Of a stretch of DNA of 64,000 bases, positions 17,494 through 25,733 are shown piece by piece. The notes under the pieces are model-generated. The model was not told the DNA's origin. It did not search any database and saw only the letters and a program-made list of their open reading frames with translations. Positions within the stretch are counted from its first letter, which is position 1, and each line of letters opens with the position of its first letter. This stretch comes from Actinoallomurus soli (GTDB lineage: Bacteria; Actinomycetota; Actinomycetes; Streptosporangiales; Streptosporangiaceae): assembly GCF_024055715.1 (NCBI RefSeq), contig NZ_JAMXMV010000003.1, forward strand, positions 124,001 through 188,000, given 5' to 3'. A program made the translations under genes and the position numbers.

Positions 17494-17811
17494 GTGCGCA
17501 TGGGGAAGATCACGGTGGCCGCTCTCATGGCCGGCGCCATGGTGGCGGCGGTCGGGCCGCTGGCGGCACCTGCCGACGCTGGGACCGGAACAGATTTCCG
17601 GGTGGCCGGCGTCAGGATCTGGGCGTCCGACAACCCCTACTCGGGAATCCTCGGGCTGGGCTACCCGGGCCAGGGCTTCGACGTCGACACCGTCTATACC
17701 AGCGCCGCCTACACGTGCGACAACGGCGTGACGTCATGGGGGGCGTTGCACGGCCGCGACATCGCGACCGGCGTCACTGGATTCGTCCCCATCTGCAACA
17801 CGACCTGGTGA
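17494..17811 (+). CDS. small secreted SH3-like protein
   Basis: A 105-residue protein with a signal peptide (hydrophobic ALMAGAMVAAVGPLAA, cleavage near ADAG at residues 27-30) and a mature domain of about 75 residues. The pattern GLGYPGQGFDV... then GALHGRDIATGVTGFVP resembles a bacterial SH3-like fold, in which the last segment is the closing strand pair. Two cysteines could form a disulfide. The GTG at 17494 is favoured because AAGGGG lies about 9 bases upstream; the ATG at 17500 is the alternative. Such proteins are abundant in the exoproteome of filamentous actinomycetes, and the ligand is unknown. Confidence 0.68.
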   Translation: MRMGKITVAALMAGAMVAAVGPLAAPADAGTGTDFRVAGVRIWASDNPYSGILGLGYPGQGFDVDTVYTSAAYTCDNGVTSWGALHGRDIATGVTGFVPICNTTW

Positions 17812-18067
17812 TCTCAGGCCAGGGCCGAAGGTCGAGTAGCGTCCCCGGTACCTGGCCCTGAATCCGGCCGATTCCCCCAAGCCCGACGCCGCCTCGGCTT
17901 CGGTACCTGCGAGTCGGTCCGACCGTAGATGAAGTGTCGCGGGCATCTTTCACGGTGATCATCCGCCGCTCTTCACCGCCGCAGCTCGCCCAAAGCTCGG
18001 CGAAACCGATGGCACGCATGAGGAGTCTCATCGTCCGCGAATCCAGAGAAGCGAAGGAGCCACTGAG

Positions 18068-18742
18068 ATGTCCCGCCGGACCTCGAGCCTTTTCACTGCC
18101 GCAGTCCTGAGTCTTGGTCTGGCAGCCGGCACCGACGCATGCGGTTCGTCGCATCCGCCCGTCACCGAGCCGACCACTCTCACGCCTGCGAAGCCGTCGC
18201 CCACGCCGGCCGGACCGCGGTACAAGGCGGTCGGTAACGTCTGCGCGCTGCTTTCCGACCAGGTCGCCTCGACGTACATCACCGCACCCAAGAGCGCCGG
18301 GGGCACGCGCTATAGTGACGCGTCCGAGACGAGCCGCGACTGCACATGGTCGACGAACTGGAACGGGCCGAAGGCACCGCGCGGCGCCGGCAGCATCAAC
18401 GTCACCATTACCTGGCACTACGACTCGCGGTACGGGGAGACGGGCACGCAGCTCGCCCAGAGCGACTACCGGAATTTGTTCCGCGCCAACAAGCCCTCGG
18501 GTCCGCTGTCGAGCACCGCTCCGATACCCGGAGCCGACGAGTCTTGGAGCTCGGTGAAGATGGGGAGCCTCGCCCCTACGGACGAGCCCGACGGCAGCAG
18601 CGCCGGGCTCGACGCGCGACGGGGCAATGTCGTGCTCGTGCTCGGCTACAGCCGGGGTGACATCAACAGGACTCAGATGAACACCGCCGTGCGGCGGCTC
18701 GGTCAATATCTACTCGCCCAGGCGACGGCCATACCCGCATGA
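18068..18742 (+). CDS. DUF3558-like lipoprotein
   Basis: A 224-residue protein with a lipoprotein-type signal (hydrophobic AAVLSLGLAAG and Cys25 in TDACGS, a weak lipobox), a Pro/Thr-rich linker, and a domain starting near residue 55 with CALLSDQVAS and later RDCTWS. This two-cysteine layout is typical of DUF3558-type actinobacterial lipoproteins. An AAGGAG ribosome-binding site precedes the ATG. The role is unknown; related proteins sit on the outer face of the membrane and often lie near kinases or transporters. Here it stands alone between the SH3-like protein and the protease operon. Confidence 0.7.
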   Translation: MSRRTSSLFTAAVLSLGLAAGTDACGSSHPPVTEPTTLTPAKPSPTPAGPRYKAVGNVCALLSDQVASTYITAPKSAGGTRYSDASETSRDCTWSTNWNGPKAPRGAGSINVTITWHYDSRYGETGTQLAQSDYRNLFRANKPSGPLSSTAPIPGADESWSSVKMGSLAPTDEPDGSSAGLDARRGNVVLVLGYSRGDINRTQMNTAVRRLGQYLLAQATAIPA

Positions 18743-19140
18743 CGACGCCCATCCCGGCCGTGCATCAGTGCGGTCACCGCCGTCGGCGGAGGCATCACCC
18801 CTCCCAGCGCACCGAGCGAGGTGGGTCGCTGCACTACAACGCTGGTCGGCGGCGCGGAGGTCTCACGCCTTCTGACATCGGTGCCCAATCCTGCCGAGGC
18901 AGGATTCTTCATCGCATGGCCGCTTGATCGTTCGGGTGATGATACATACGTGCAGAATGAACTCATGACGGCAGTTGCTCCCCGACGGTCCCGCCTGACC
19001 GTGCGGGCGGCGCCGTCGGGCGGACCGCCCGCCGCCCCCGGTGTGAGGCCCGCATGCGGACTCCCGACAGACAACGTCGATTCTTTGTCTTACGCTGCTT
19101 CTGACGGAATGGCGTGAGGGCACGGATTCGGGAGCATCGT
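18743..19140. other. 398-base intergenic region before the Trypco2 operon
   Basis: No convincing gene is present; a 98-codon open frame beginning at 18821 has no ribosome-binding site or family pattern. The region contains a terminator-like hairpin at 18887-18906 and then an AT-richer segment (TTGATC around 18926, TACATA around 18943) that may hold the promoter of the protease operon. Direct evidence for that promoter is weak. Confidence 0.5.
18887..18906 (+). terminator. short hairpin, possible terminator
   Basis: AATCCTGCC and GGCAGGATT form a 9-base perfect inverted repeat with a two-base centre (in practice a 7-bp stem with a 6-base loop), followed by CTTCATC. There is no long T run. It lies 145 bases after the DUF3558-like gene. 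Confidence 0.4.
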
Positions 19141-19476
19141 TTGGCACTGGACGATATGGAACTCGCGGAGGCTGTCAGAGCCGTACGTGACGAGCTGTTG
19201 AGAGCCGCCACCCAAGGTGCCGGCAGCGAAGTTTCGTTCGAGGTCGGACCGATCGATCTCGAATTCAGCGTAGAGTTGCGCAGGGACACGCAGACCCGCG
19301 GTGGAATACGGGCTTACATCGTCTCTGCGGAGGCCAACGCGGGCAAGAGCCAGGTTCGTACCCATCGGGTCTCCCTATCCCTGACTCCTCGCCGGACGGC
19401 CGACGGCGGTCCCTTGCTGATCGCCGCGGACGGTGAGGGAGACCCGGCTGGCCTGGCCGATGCTGGGCCGCTGTGA
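19141..19476 (+). CDS. Trypco2 (trypsin-co-occurring domain 2) protein
   Basis: A 111-residue protein matching the Trypco2 layout: an N-terminal helix MELAEAVRAVRDELLRAA, then SFEVGPIDLEFSVEL, and a final strand HRVSLSLTPR. These small proteins are encoded next to trypsin-like proteases in predicted actinobacterial and cyanobacterial conflict systems, and presumably regulate or target the protease. I chose the TTG at 19141 because GGGAG lies 6 bases upstream; GTG at 19114 and ATG at 19156 are alternatives. Its stop overlaps the protease start (GTGA), so the two are coupled. Confidence 0.75.
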   Translation: MALDDMELAEAVRAVRDELLRAATQGAGSEVSFEVGPIDLEFSVELRRDTQTRGGIRAYIVSAEANAGKSQVRTHRVSLSLTPRRTADGGPLLIAADGEGDPAGLADAGPL

Positions 19477-21620
19477 CGGGCGCTGCGAGAGGCGGCCGCG
19501 CGGCAGGCCCCCAGCATGAGCGCGTGGTCGCCGTGCTCAGCGGCCGAACCGGCAGCGGATATCTGCTGGCGCCCCGGCTGGTGCTAACGGCCGCGCACGC
19601 CGTGGCGGACGTGCGCAGCCTACGGGCGGCGGCCGTACGCGGCACCGGTGTGCGAGACTGCCGCCTCATCTGGCAGAGCCCACAAAGCGACGTAGCGCTC
19701 CTGCTAGCGGATCGCGACCTCGTCAGGACGGATGTGGCCGCTCGGCTGGAACCTGTGCGCTGGGCACGGCCTCCAGACGATTCGCCTATCGATGACTGTC
19801 AGGTGATGGGCTTTCCGCATGCGGAACGGCGTCCCGATGAACTTCTGGACGTTCAGCACATCGAATGCGCACTTCGCCCCGGATCGGGCATTGTTCGTGA
19901 CCGTTACATCCTTGACATCAAGGACGTGGCTCCTGAGCCGGTCAAGGGAGAGTCGCCTTGGCAGGGCATGTCGGGTGCCGCGCTCTTCGCGCGGGGCCAT
20001 GTGCTCGGCGTCGTGGTTGCCGCGTCTAGGAACTGGGGACACCGGCGGCTGGAAGCGGCCAAGAGCCGGATGCTCCTGGACGACCCGCAGTTCGTGGAGG
20101 CTCTCTCCCAGTACATCTCGACGGCTCCCACGATGATCGAATTGCCCGCGGTCACACGGCACCGCACACAGTTGGCGCTCGGCGGCGCACTGCATTCGAC
20201 CCCGGAGCAGTTGGCGGAGACGGTACGCGCCGAGTGGAGCATGGCCCGGGGACGGTTCTTCGAGACCATGGGCACGGCCGAGCGTCCATCCGAGGGCTGG
20301 GCGAACCTGCTGGCATGGATACGGGAGTTCGACGACCCGGCCATCGATGATGTGGAGAGCCGGTTGGAGCTGGTCGATCGATGGCTGACCAGCCCGGATC
20401 TCTCGCCCGATCTGAAACTGTTGCGCCTCTTGTCCTGGCTGGATCCCCAGGGCCCGGCCGTCTGGTGCGGGACGACCCTGACGATCGAGTCGCTGGCCGA
20501 AGCGTGCCTGGCCGGCCGCGTGGAGGAAGAAGGCCCGGCGGCACGGTTGTATCGCGACCTGTGCGCAGGGGGACTGCTGGACGCCCTTGCGGAGTTCGCC
20601 GAGCTACGGACGCTCCGCGGGACGCAACGCGACTGGGACACGGCCTGGAGCACCTGGTGCGAGTTGGTCGCGGAGTTCGGGACACGGCTGCCGATCGAGG
20701 TCAGAGAGTGGGCCAGCGGGCCTTCTCGGGGAATGCTCTTGGCGGCCGTCCTTCCCGACGCCGTCACGCAGCGCGTCATACACGCTGTCGCCGAGCGCGT
20801 CACCCCTCCGGCCACCGGAGCGGTCTGGTGGTACGACGAGATGACCGCGCGGAACTCTGACCCCGACAGCCCTGTCGGAAAGCTGCTGCGTACCGACATC
20901 GCCGGGTTCGCGACGGCCGACCTGGTGCGCGAACGCGAGCAGTGGCTGACGAACGGTGTGACGCGCGCCGCCGCCGAGCGGTACGACCGGGAGTGGGCCG
21001 CCTACGAGGTCGGCCGGCGTTCGCTCGCTGCCCGGCTCGGCGCGGCGCTTCGGGCCGCGGTCTGGATCGCAGAGTGGGCCGCGGCCCTGATCGGGCTCAC
21101 CTGGCTGGTGTGGGGTCTGCCCGAGCCCGCCATCGCACGGGAGACGTCCTGGCAGTTCGCGTTGTTCGCGCTGGCCGCCTTCGCGGGTCGGCTTCCCGGG
21201 GTCGTACGGCTCGGCGCGGCATACCGCCCGCCGCTGCTCACCTGGGCGGGCGGTGGGCGCGGGCCGGACGCCCGGGCCGTGTTGGCCCGAACCGTCGGTG
21301 TGCTGGTGGCGCCTGTGGTCGTGGGTGTGCTGGTCCACGACCTGGGGTCCGTCCTGACCACCGTGTACGTCGCGCTGGCGATGATCTGCGTCTTCAGGTT
21401 CACACGAAGGGGCGGCATGCACGACTGGGACGAGGAGCACCAGGAACGGCTACGCGAGTACGAGACTGGAAAGAACAGCCCGCTGACGCCGCTTGTTCAG
21501 GGGGTGCGATCACGGTCGCCCCGCGACCGTGCCGAGGCGTACCGCGCGTTGTTGGACCCTCATGACCCGGATCGAGCCCGGCGGCTTCCGCCAGGCGACG
21601 GGAGGAACCGTGACCTTTGA
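19473..21620 (+). CDS. membrane-anchored trypsin-like serine protease of a Trypco2 operon
   Basis: A 715-residue protein. The N-terminal 200 residues are a trypsin-fold protease with His42 (LTAAHAV), Asp73 (SDVALLL) and Ser167 (GMSGAALF). Residues about 210-520 are a helical region I do not recognise, rich in Trp, Leu and Glu and including LLRLLSWLDPQGP. Residues about 525-650 contain four hydrophobic segments, and a charged tail follows. There is no N-terminal signal, so the protease domain should face the cytoplasm if the tail is anchored in the membrane. With Trypco2 upstream and an unknown protein overlapping downstream, this fits a proteolysis-based immunity or cell-suicide device. The trigger and the target are unknown. 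Confidence 0.82.
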   Translation: MTGAARGGRAAGPQHERVVAVLSGRTGSGYLLAPRLVLTAAHAVADVRSLRAAAVRGTGVRDCRLIWQSPQSDVALLLADRDLVRTDVAARLEPVRWARPPDDSPIDDCQVMGFPHAERRPDELLDVQHIECALRPGSGIVRDRYILDIKDVAPEPVKGESPWQGMSGAALFARGHVLGVVVAASRNWGHRRLEAAKSRMLLDDPQFVEALSQYISTAPTMIELPAVTRHRTQLALGGALHSTPEQLAETVRAEWSMARGRFFETMGTAERPSEGWANLLAWIREFDDPAIDDVESRLELVDRWLTSPDLSPDLKLLRLLSWLDPQGPAVWCGTTLTIESLAEACLAGRVEEEGPAARLYRDLCAGGLLDALAEFAELRTLRGTQRDWDTAWSTWCELVAEFGTRLPIEVREWASGPSRGMLLAAVLPDAVTQRVIHAVAERVTPPATGAVWWYDEMTARNSDPDSPVGKLLRTDIAGFATADLVREREQWLTNGVTRAAAERYDREWAAYEVGRRSLAARLGAALRAAVWIAEWAAALIGLTWLVWGLPEPAIARETSWQFALFALAAFAGRLPGVVRLGAAYRPPLLTWAGGGRGPDARAVLARTVGVLVAPVVVGVLVHDLGSVLTTVYVALAMICVFRFTRRGGMHDWDEEHQERLREYETGKNSPLTPLVQGVRSRSPRDRAEAYRALLDPHDPDRARRLPPGDGRNRDL

Positions 21621-22392
21621 AGCGTCCCCCGACGCGGCCGGCCAGTTCGATCGCAAGGCGGTCAGGCAGTGGCTCAAAGAGCAGATCGTATTGGAACCCG
21701 AGGTCTGTGGCCGAATCAAAGTCATCTTGGATGACGCCAAGAAGGATGCCTTCAGGGCCAAGGACACCAAGAAGAGACGCAGTGCCCGGCACCGGCTGGA
21801 GACAACGCCGGTGGTCACGCTGCTGCGCAAGGATCCCAGGGTCAATCCCCGGCATCTCACGTACGCCGGGATCGTCACCGCCGCTCATGTCATCGATCTG
21901 GGTGCGAGCAAGCTTGCGGCCAAGACGGGCATCGACGCGGCCGCCGCCGAGAGGTGGGTCCGGGCGGCCAAGGACGTCAAACGGGCCCAGAGCGATGACA
22001 GCCGCCCGCCGGATCATGTGTCCGCCTGGCGCGAAGAGGACGTCGCGTTGGTGAGTGCGCTGATCGTGCTCGATTCCGCATGGAGCCTGTACCTCGCCCC
22101 GCACACCAAGGTTCTCACCGACCCGGTCGAAGAGGCGCGGATACTCCTCCGGCGTACCTCTGCGCCTCTGTGGAAGCTCTACCCGGGCCGTCGGGCCCTG
22201 GTGATCGAGGACATCGCGAGCCTGGCGCAACGAATCGATCCTATGGAGACCGCCGAGGCGAAGTCCCAGGCAGAGAGGCATATCTCCCGGCATTACACGC
22301 TCGTGGGCCAGTTGAGTGATCCCCACGAGGTCGCACGGATCTGGCAGTACAAGAGGGAGGATCTGCTGGAGTTGCTGAAAGAGGTCCCGTAA
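21610..22392 (+). CDS. unknown protein, third gene of the Trypco2-protease operon
   Basis: A 260-residue soluble protein with no recognised family. The GTG at 21610 is preceded by a strong GGAGG with 4-base spacing and overlaps the end of the protease gene by 11 bases, so it clearly belongs to the operon. The first 60 residues are rich in Lys/Arg and charged helices (KDAFRAKDTKKRRSARHR). The centre contains RHLTYAGIVTAAHVI and AAERWVRAAKDV, and the C-terminus is helical (WQYKREDLLELLKEV). It could be a nucleic-acid-binding sensor, protease substrate or effector; none is shown. Several upstream in-frame codons exist, but none has a comparable ribosome-binding site. Confidence 0.7.
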   Translation: MTFEASPDAAGQFDRKAVRQWLKEQIVLEPEVCGRIKVILDDAKKDAFRAKDTKKRRSARHRLETTPVVTLLRKDPRVNPRHLTYAGIVTAAHVIDLGASKLAAKTGIDAAAAERWVRAAKDVKRAQSDDSRPPDHVSAWREEDVALVSALIVLDSAWSLYLAPHTKVLTDPVEEARILLRRTSAPLWKLYPGRRALVIEDIASLAQRIDPMETAEAKSQAERHISRHYTLVGQLSDPHEVARIWQYKREDLLELLKEVP

Positions 22393-22968
22393 AGGGCGCC
22401 GAAGTCGGCGGACTTAGTCGCCGAATACGGGAGGCGTTTTGACGGCGCGGCCAACGGTCATTCGCCGTTGCTGAACGGGTTGGCGCTGGCTGCGGTCTTC
22501 TGAAATGTTGCCGGTCTTGCTGGAGTGGGCACGGACGTGCAAAAGCCCTTTGATTCGCATGGCTGGACGGCCCTCCAGGTCGCTGCTGCCTATGGCTACG
22601 TCCGCGACTCAGACCGCCGATATCAACCGAGCAATCGCGGCCGAGAAGCAGTGCGAAGCAGAGCACGATCTGGCCACCTCTCACGTGTTCGAGAGGAGCG
22701 CTTGATGGGCCACAGCCGTCGACGGCGAGTTCGGCGCGCGCCTTGACCTGACGCTGGGATCGACCAGCTCAGGGCGACGACGGTGCGCCTCAGCCTGGAT
22801 GTCCTCCCCGCTACCACCAATGCTCGTCGGCCGGCCTTCTCCTGAACCCCGGCAAAGTCGGCGCACCAGTCTCGGCCAGCTCGACCGTCCGCTCTACGGT
22901 GTTCGCCGTTGCCGTCAAGAAGGCGTGTCCAGTTGATCCCGCCCCAGGCTCTCACCTGGGAAAACGAG
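22393..22968. other. 576-base region without a recognisable gene
   Basis: Between the Trypco2 operon and tRNA-Thr. Only short frames are present (the longest plausible one about 66 codons at 22505-22705), none with a ribosome-binding site plus a family pattern. Composition is less biased than in the flanking genes, which suggests decayed sequence. The only structured element I see is the hairpin at 22943-22960 just downstream of the tRNA. I found no copy of the tRNA 3' end that would mark an attachment site. Confidence 0.55.
22943..22960 (-). terminator. hairpin downstream of tRNA-Thr
   Basis: CCCAGG and CCTGGG form a 6-bp stem with a 6-base loop. On the minus strand it comes 8 bases after the tRNA 3' end and is preceded by CGTTTT. 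It is a plausible processing or termination hairpin, though short. Confidence 0.4.
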
Positions 22969-23041
22969 AGCCTCCGGCCGGGATCGAACCGGCGACCTGC
23001 CGCTTACAAGGCGGACGCTCTGCCAGCTGAGCTACGGAGGC
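22969..23041 (-). tRNA. tRNA-Thr (anticodon UGU)
   Basis: On the minus strand, 73 bases fold as a cloverleaf. The acceptor GCCTCCG pairs with CGGAGGC, followed by discriminator T. The D arm is GCTC...GAGC, the anticodon loop is CTTGTAA giving anticodon TGT (reads ACA), and the T arm is GCCGG-TTCGATC-CCGGC. The top pair of the anticodon stem is a T-C mismatch; the other stems are perfect. CCA is not encoded. It marks the right edge of the accessory stretch. Confidence 0.93.
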
Positions 23042-23150
23042 GTGCTGCTTTCGCAGCCTCACCACGATAGCGCGTATACGCCGCGAGTCAGACTCCGTTC
23101 CTGGCGCGTTGCCCTCATCGCCACCTCGATCGTTCGGCGCCTGGCACCAG

Positions 23151-23172
23151 TTAATGAACCGTGCTTCAATAA
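23151..23172. promoter_or_regulatory. inverted repeat at the TetR gene start, candidate autoregulatory operator
   Basis: TTAATGAA (23151-23158) and TTCAATAA (23165-23172) form an 8-base inverted repeat with one mismatch and a 6-base spacer, ending 4 bases before the GTG start of the TetR gene. The position suits repression of a leaderless or very short-leader transcript. Binding by this regulator is inferred only. Confidence 0.4.
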
Positions 23173-23176
23173 CGGC

Positions 23177-23788
23177 GTGGCACGGCCGAGGAAGTTCACC
23201 GATGAGCGTCTGCTGACGGCCGCCGCGGCGGTGATCAGCCGGTTGGGGCCAGGGTTCACGCTGGCGGACGTCGCGCGGGAGGCCGGGGTCGCCGTGGGGA
23301 CGGTGGCGCAGCGGTTCGGGTCCAAGCACGGGCTCCTGGCGGCGATGACCAGGACGGCGGTGGGGTCCGCTCGGGAGGGCATGCGCGCGGCCGCGGAGAC
23401 GGACGGCGATCCCCTGGGCATGGTGGTCGACGTGCTGGTCGACGCGTTCGCGCCGTTGGACGATCCCGCACGGGCGGCCAACAACCTGGCGCAGCTGGCC
23501 GTCGACCTGGCCGATGAGGAGCTGCGCGGGCTGCTGGCGGACCTGCACGCGGCACTGGAGGAGGGGCTGGTCCCTCTCCTCGACCGGGCGGTGCGGGAGG
23601 GCCGGCTGCCGGCGGCGCCCCCTCCCGCGGTGGCCGCGCGGATCCTGGCCGCGGTCACCGACGGCACGGCGCTGCACTGGTCGGCGCGGCCGGCGGGGAG
23701 CCTCCGCGACCGGCTGCGTACCGACCTCGGCGCGGTGCTCGCCGGCTGGTGCCGCGATTCGGAAGCGATGATCGAGGAGGGTATGTGA
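23177..23788 (+). CDS. TetR/AcrR-family regulator
   Basis: A 203-residue regulator with a complete N-terminal HTH: ARPRKFTDERLLTAAAA, FTLADVAREAGVAVGTV and QRFGSKHGLL as the recognition end. The C-terminal helical ligand domain carries DLADEELRGLLADL. The GTG at 23177 is chosen because it starts just before the first HTH helix and no other start fits. Its TGA overlaps the GTG of the downstream dehydrogenase-like gene, so it probably controls that gene and itself through the inverted repeat at 23151-23172. The ligand is unknown. Confidence 0.86.
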   Translation: MARPRKFTDERLLTAAAAVISRLGPGFTLADVAREAGVAVGTVAQRFGSKHGLLAAMTRTAVGSAREGMRAAAETDGDPLGMVVDVLVDAFAPLDDPARAANNLAQLAVDLADEELRGLLADLHAALEEGLVPLLDRAVREGRLPAAPPPAVAARILAAVTDGTALHWSARPAGSLRDRLRTDLGAVLAGWCRDSEAMIEEGM

Positions 23789-24696
23789 CCGGTCCGTTGA
23801 AGGGACAGGTCGCGCTGGTCACCGGGGGCACCCGGGGGGCCGGTCGCGGCATGGCGGTCGAGTTGGGTGCGGCCGGTGCGACGGTGTACGTCACCGGCCG
23901 TACGACGCGGGAGGCACGCAGCCCGCTGGGCCGTCCGGAGACGATCGAGGAGACCGCCGAGCTGGTCACGGAGGCGGGCGGCCGGGGCATTCCGGTGCGC
24001 TGCGACCACATGGTCCCCGCCGACGTACGGGCGCTGGTGCAGCGGATCGAGGAGGAGCAGGACGGCCGTCTGGACGTCCTCGTCGACGACACCTGGGGCG
24101 GCGATCAGTGGGTCGAGTGGAAGCCGCTCTGGGAGCACGACCTGGACAACGGCCTGCGGGCGCTCCGCAACGGCCTGGAGACCCATCTGATCACGCTGCA
24201 CACGGTCCTTCCCCTGCTCGTACGGCGGGGGCGGGGGCTGGTCGTCGAGGTCACCGACGGGGACGACATGTTCAACGACCGCTACCGGGGCTCGATGTTC
24301 TTCGACATGGTGAAGGTGGCGATCACGCGGCTCGGCAAGATGCTGCGGGACGAGCTGGCCCCGCACGGGGTCACGTCACTGTCGCTGACGCCCGGGTTCC
24401 TGCGGTCGGAGGAGGTCCTGGAGCACTTCGGCGTCACCGAGGAGAACTGGCGGGACGGGATCGCCAAGGACCAGTGGTTCGCGATCTCGGAGACGCCGCG
24501 GTACATCGGGCGGGCGGTCGCCGCGCTGGCCGCCGACCCGGAGGTGGGCCGCTGGTCCGGCAGGGCGCTGTCGTCCGGGGTGCTGGCCAAGCACTACGGG
24601 TTCACCGACCTCGACGGCTCGCAGCCGGAGGCGAGCCGTTTCTTCGAGGAGGTCTACTTCGGTAAGAAGGACGCCCCCGTCGAGGACTATCGCTGA
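23785..24696 (+). CDS. short-chain dehydrogenase-like protein with Phe replacing the catalytic Tyr
   Basis: A 303-residue Rossmann-fold protein with the N-terminal nucleotide-binding motif TGGTRGAGRG and an SDR-like core. The relatives I know have YxxxK in the active site, in a context like YDLVK; here the codons read TTC TTC GAC ATG GTG AAG, giving FFDMVK, so the Tyr is Phe. The family NNAG/NDxWGG region is DDTWGG. Loss of the Tyr hydroxyl should strongly reduce or abolish normal hydride-transfer catalysis, so it may be a binding protein or use another chemistry. It is coupled to the TetR gene and followed by a strong hairpin. Confidence 0.82.
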   Translation: MTGPLKGQVALVTGGTRGAGRGMAVELGAAGATVYVTGRTTREARSPLGRPETIEETAELVTEAGGRGIPVRCDHMVPADVRALVQRIEEEQDGRLDVLVDDTWGGDQWVEWKPLWEHDLDNGLRALRNGLETHLITLHTVLPLLVRRGRGLVVEVTDGDDMFNDRYRGSMFFDMVKVAITRLGKMLRDELAPHGVTSLSLTPGFLRSEEVLEHFGVTEENWRDGIAKDQWFAISETPRYIGRAVAALAADPEVGRWSGRALSSGVLAKHYGFTDLDGSQPEASRFFEEVYFGKKDAPVEDYR

Positions 24697-24701
24697 CTTG
24701 T

Positions 24702-24741
24702 GCCGAGGTTCTTCGTCGCCGTGGGCGCGAAGAACCTCGGC
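24702..24741. terminator. bidirectional terminator hairpin
   Basis: GCCGAGGTTCTTCG (24702-24715) and CGAAGAACCTCGGC (24728-24741) form a perfect 14-bp stem with a 12-base loop. It lies between the convergent SDR-like and rlmB genes. There is no T run, as is common in high-GC actinobacteria. Confidence 0.7.
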
Positions 24742-24748
24742 GCTGTGG

Positions 24749-25660
24749 TCAGGAGCGGCGGCGGGAGATCTCGTACATGGCGATGCCCGCCGCGACGCCG
24801 GCGTTCAGGGACTCGGCCTTCGGGCCCATGGGGATGGTGACCAGTAGGTCGCAGGTCTCGGCGACGAGGCGCGACAGGCCCTTGCCCTCCGAGCCGACGA
24901 CGAGCACGAGCGGGCCGCTCGCGGCCTCCAGGTCGCCGACGCCGACCGCGCCCCGGGCGTCGAGGCCCGCGACGAACAGGCCGGCGCTCTGGTACGACTT
25001 CAGGGTCCGTACGAGGTTCGTGGCGCGGGCGACCGGGACCGAGGCGAGGGTGCCGGCGGAGGTCTTCCACGCTCCGGCGGTCACGCCGGCCGCGCGGCGC
25101 TCGGGGACGAGCACGCCGTTCGCGCCGAACGCGGCGGCCGACCGGACGATCGCCCCCAGGTTGCGCGGGTCGGTGACCCCGTCGAGGGCCACGATGAGCT
25201 GGGGGGTGCCGCGCTGCAGCAGGTCGTCGGGGTGCGCGTAGCGGTACTCGGGGACCTGCAGGACGATGCCCTGGTGCACGGCCCGGTCGGTCATCCGGTC
25301 GAGCTCGGTCCGGCCGGCCTCGAGCAGCGGCACACCGGCGTCCGTGGCGAGCTTGATTGACTCGCGGACGCGGTCGTCGGACGCGCCGGTCATGACGTAG
25401 AGGGCGCTCGCCGGGATGCCCGCGCGCAGGGCCTCGACGACCGGGTTACGGCCGGTGACCAGCTCGGGTCCTTCGGGCGCGGATCGCCGGCCGGTGCGCT
25501 CGGCGGGAGCGGACGACGAGGGCGTACGGCGCGAGCCGACGGTGGCCGTGCCGGTCCGCGTCGCCGACTTGGCGGCACGGGCGACCTGCCGGTTGCCGTA
25601 CCAGTGCCGGTCCTCGGCCTTCGGGGTGTGACTCGGCCCCTTTTTGCGACGCTTCGCCAT
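24749..25660 (-). CDS. rlmB: 23S rRNA (guanosine-2'-O)-methyltransferase RlmB/TrmH family
   Basis: A 303-residue SPOUT methyltransferase with a basic, disordered N-terminal tail (about 70 residues). It has a small substrate-binding domain beginning [15 protein letters not shown] and the three SPOUT motifs: [29 protein letters not shown] and [22 protein letters not shown]. Enzymes of this type methylate the 2'-O of a conserved guanosine in the 23S rRNA peptidyl-transferase region using S-adenosylmethionine. It lies downstream of cysS on the same strand, the standard actinobacterial order, with the Clp-N gene between them. Confidence 0.92.
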   Translation of the reverse strand: MAKRRKKGPSHTPKAEDRHWYGNRQVARAAKSATRTGTATVGSRRTPSSSAPAERTGRRSAPEGPELVTGRNPVVEALRAGIPASALYVMTGASDDRVRESIKLATDAGVPLLEAGRTELDRMTDRAVHQGIVLQVPEYRYAHPDDLLQRGTPQLIVALDGVTDPRNLGAIVRSAAAFGANGVLVPERRAAGVTAGAWKTSAGTLASVPVARATNLVRTLKSYQSAGLFVAGLDARGAVGVGDLEAASGPLVLVVGSEGKGLSRLVAETCDLLVTIPMGPKAESLNAGVAAGIAMYEISRRRS

Positions 25661-25733
25661 GGTTTGCCCTCCGCTGGTGCACAGGGCGCTGTCCCGCCCC
25701 CAGAACGGGCGATCTTTCGCCCCCCACCAGACT

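Noticed and set aside
18821-19117. 98-codon frame upstream of the Trypco2 operon
   Set aside because: It runs through a terminator-like hairpin and has no ribosome-binding site or recognisable domain.
22505-22705. 66-codon frame
   Set aside because: No ribosome-binding site, no family pattern, and it sits in decayed-looking sequence.
22393-23041. tRNA-Thr as island attachment site
   Set aside because: I found no integrase gene and no second copy of the tRNA 3' end in the window.
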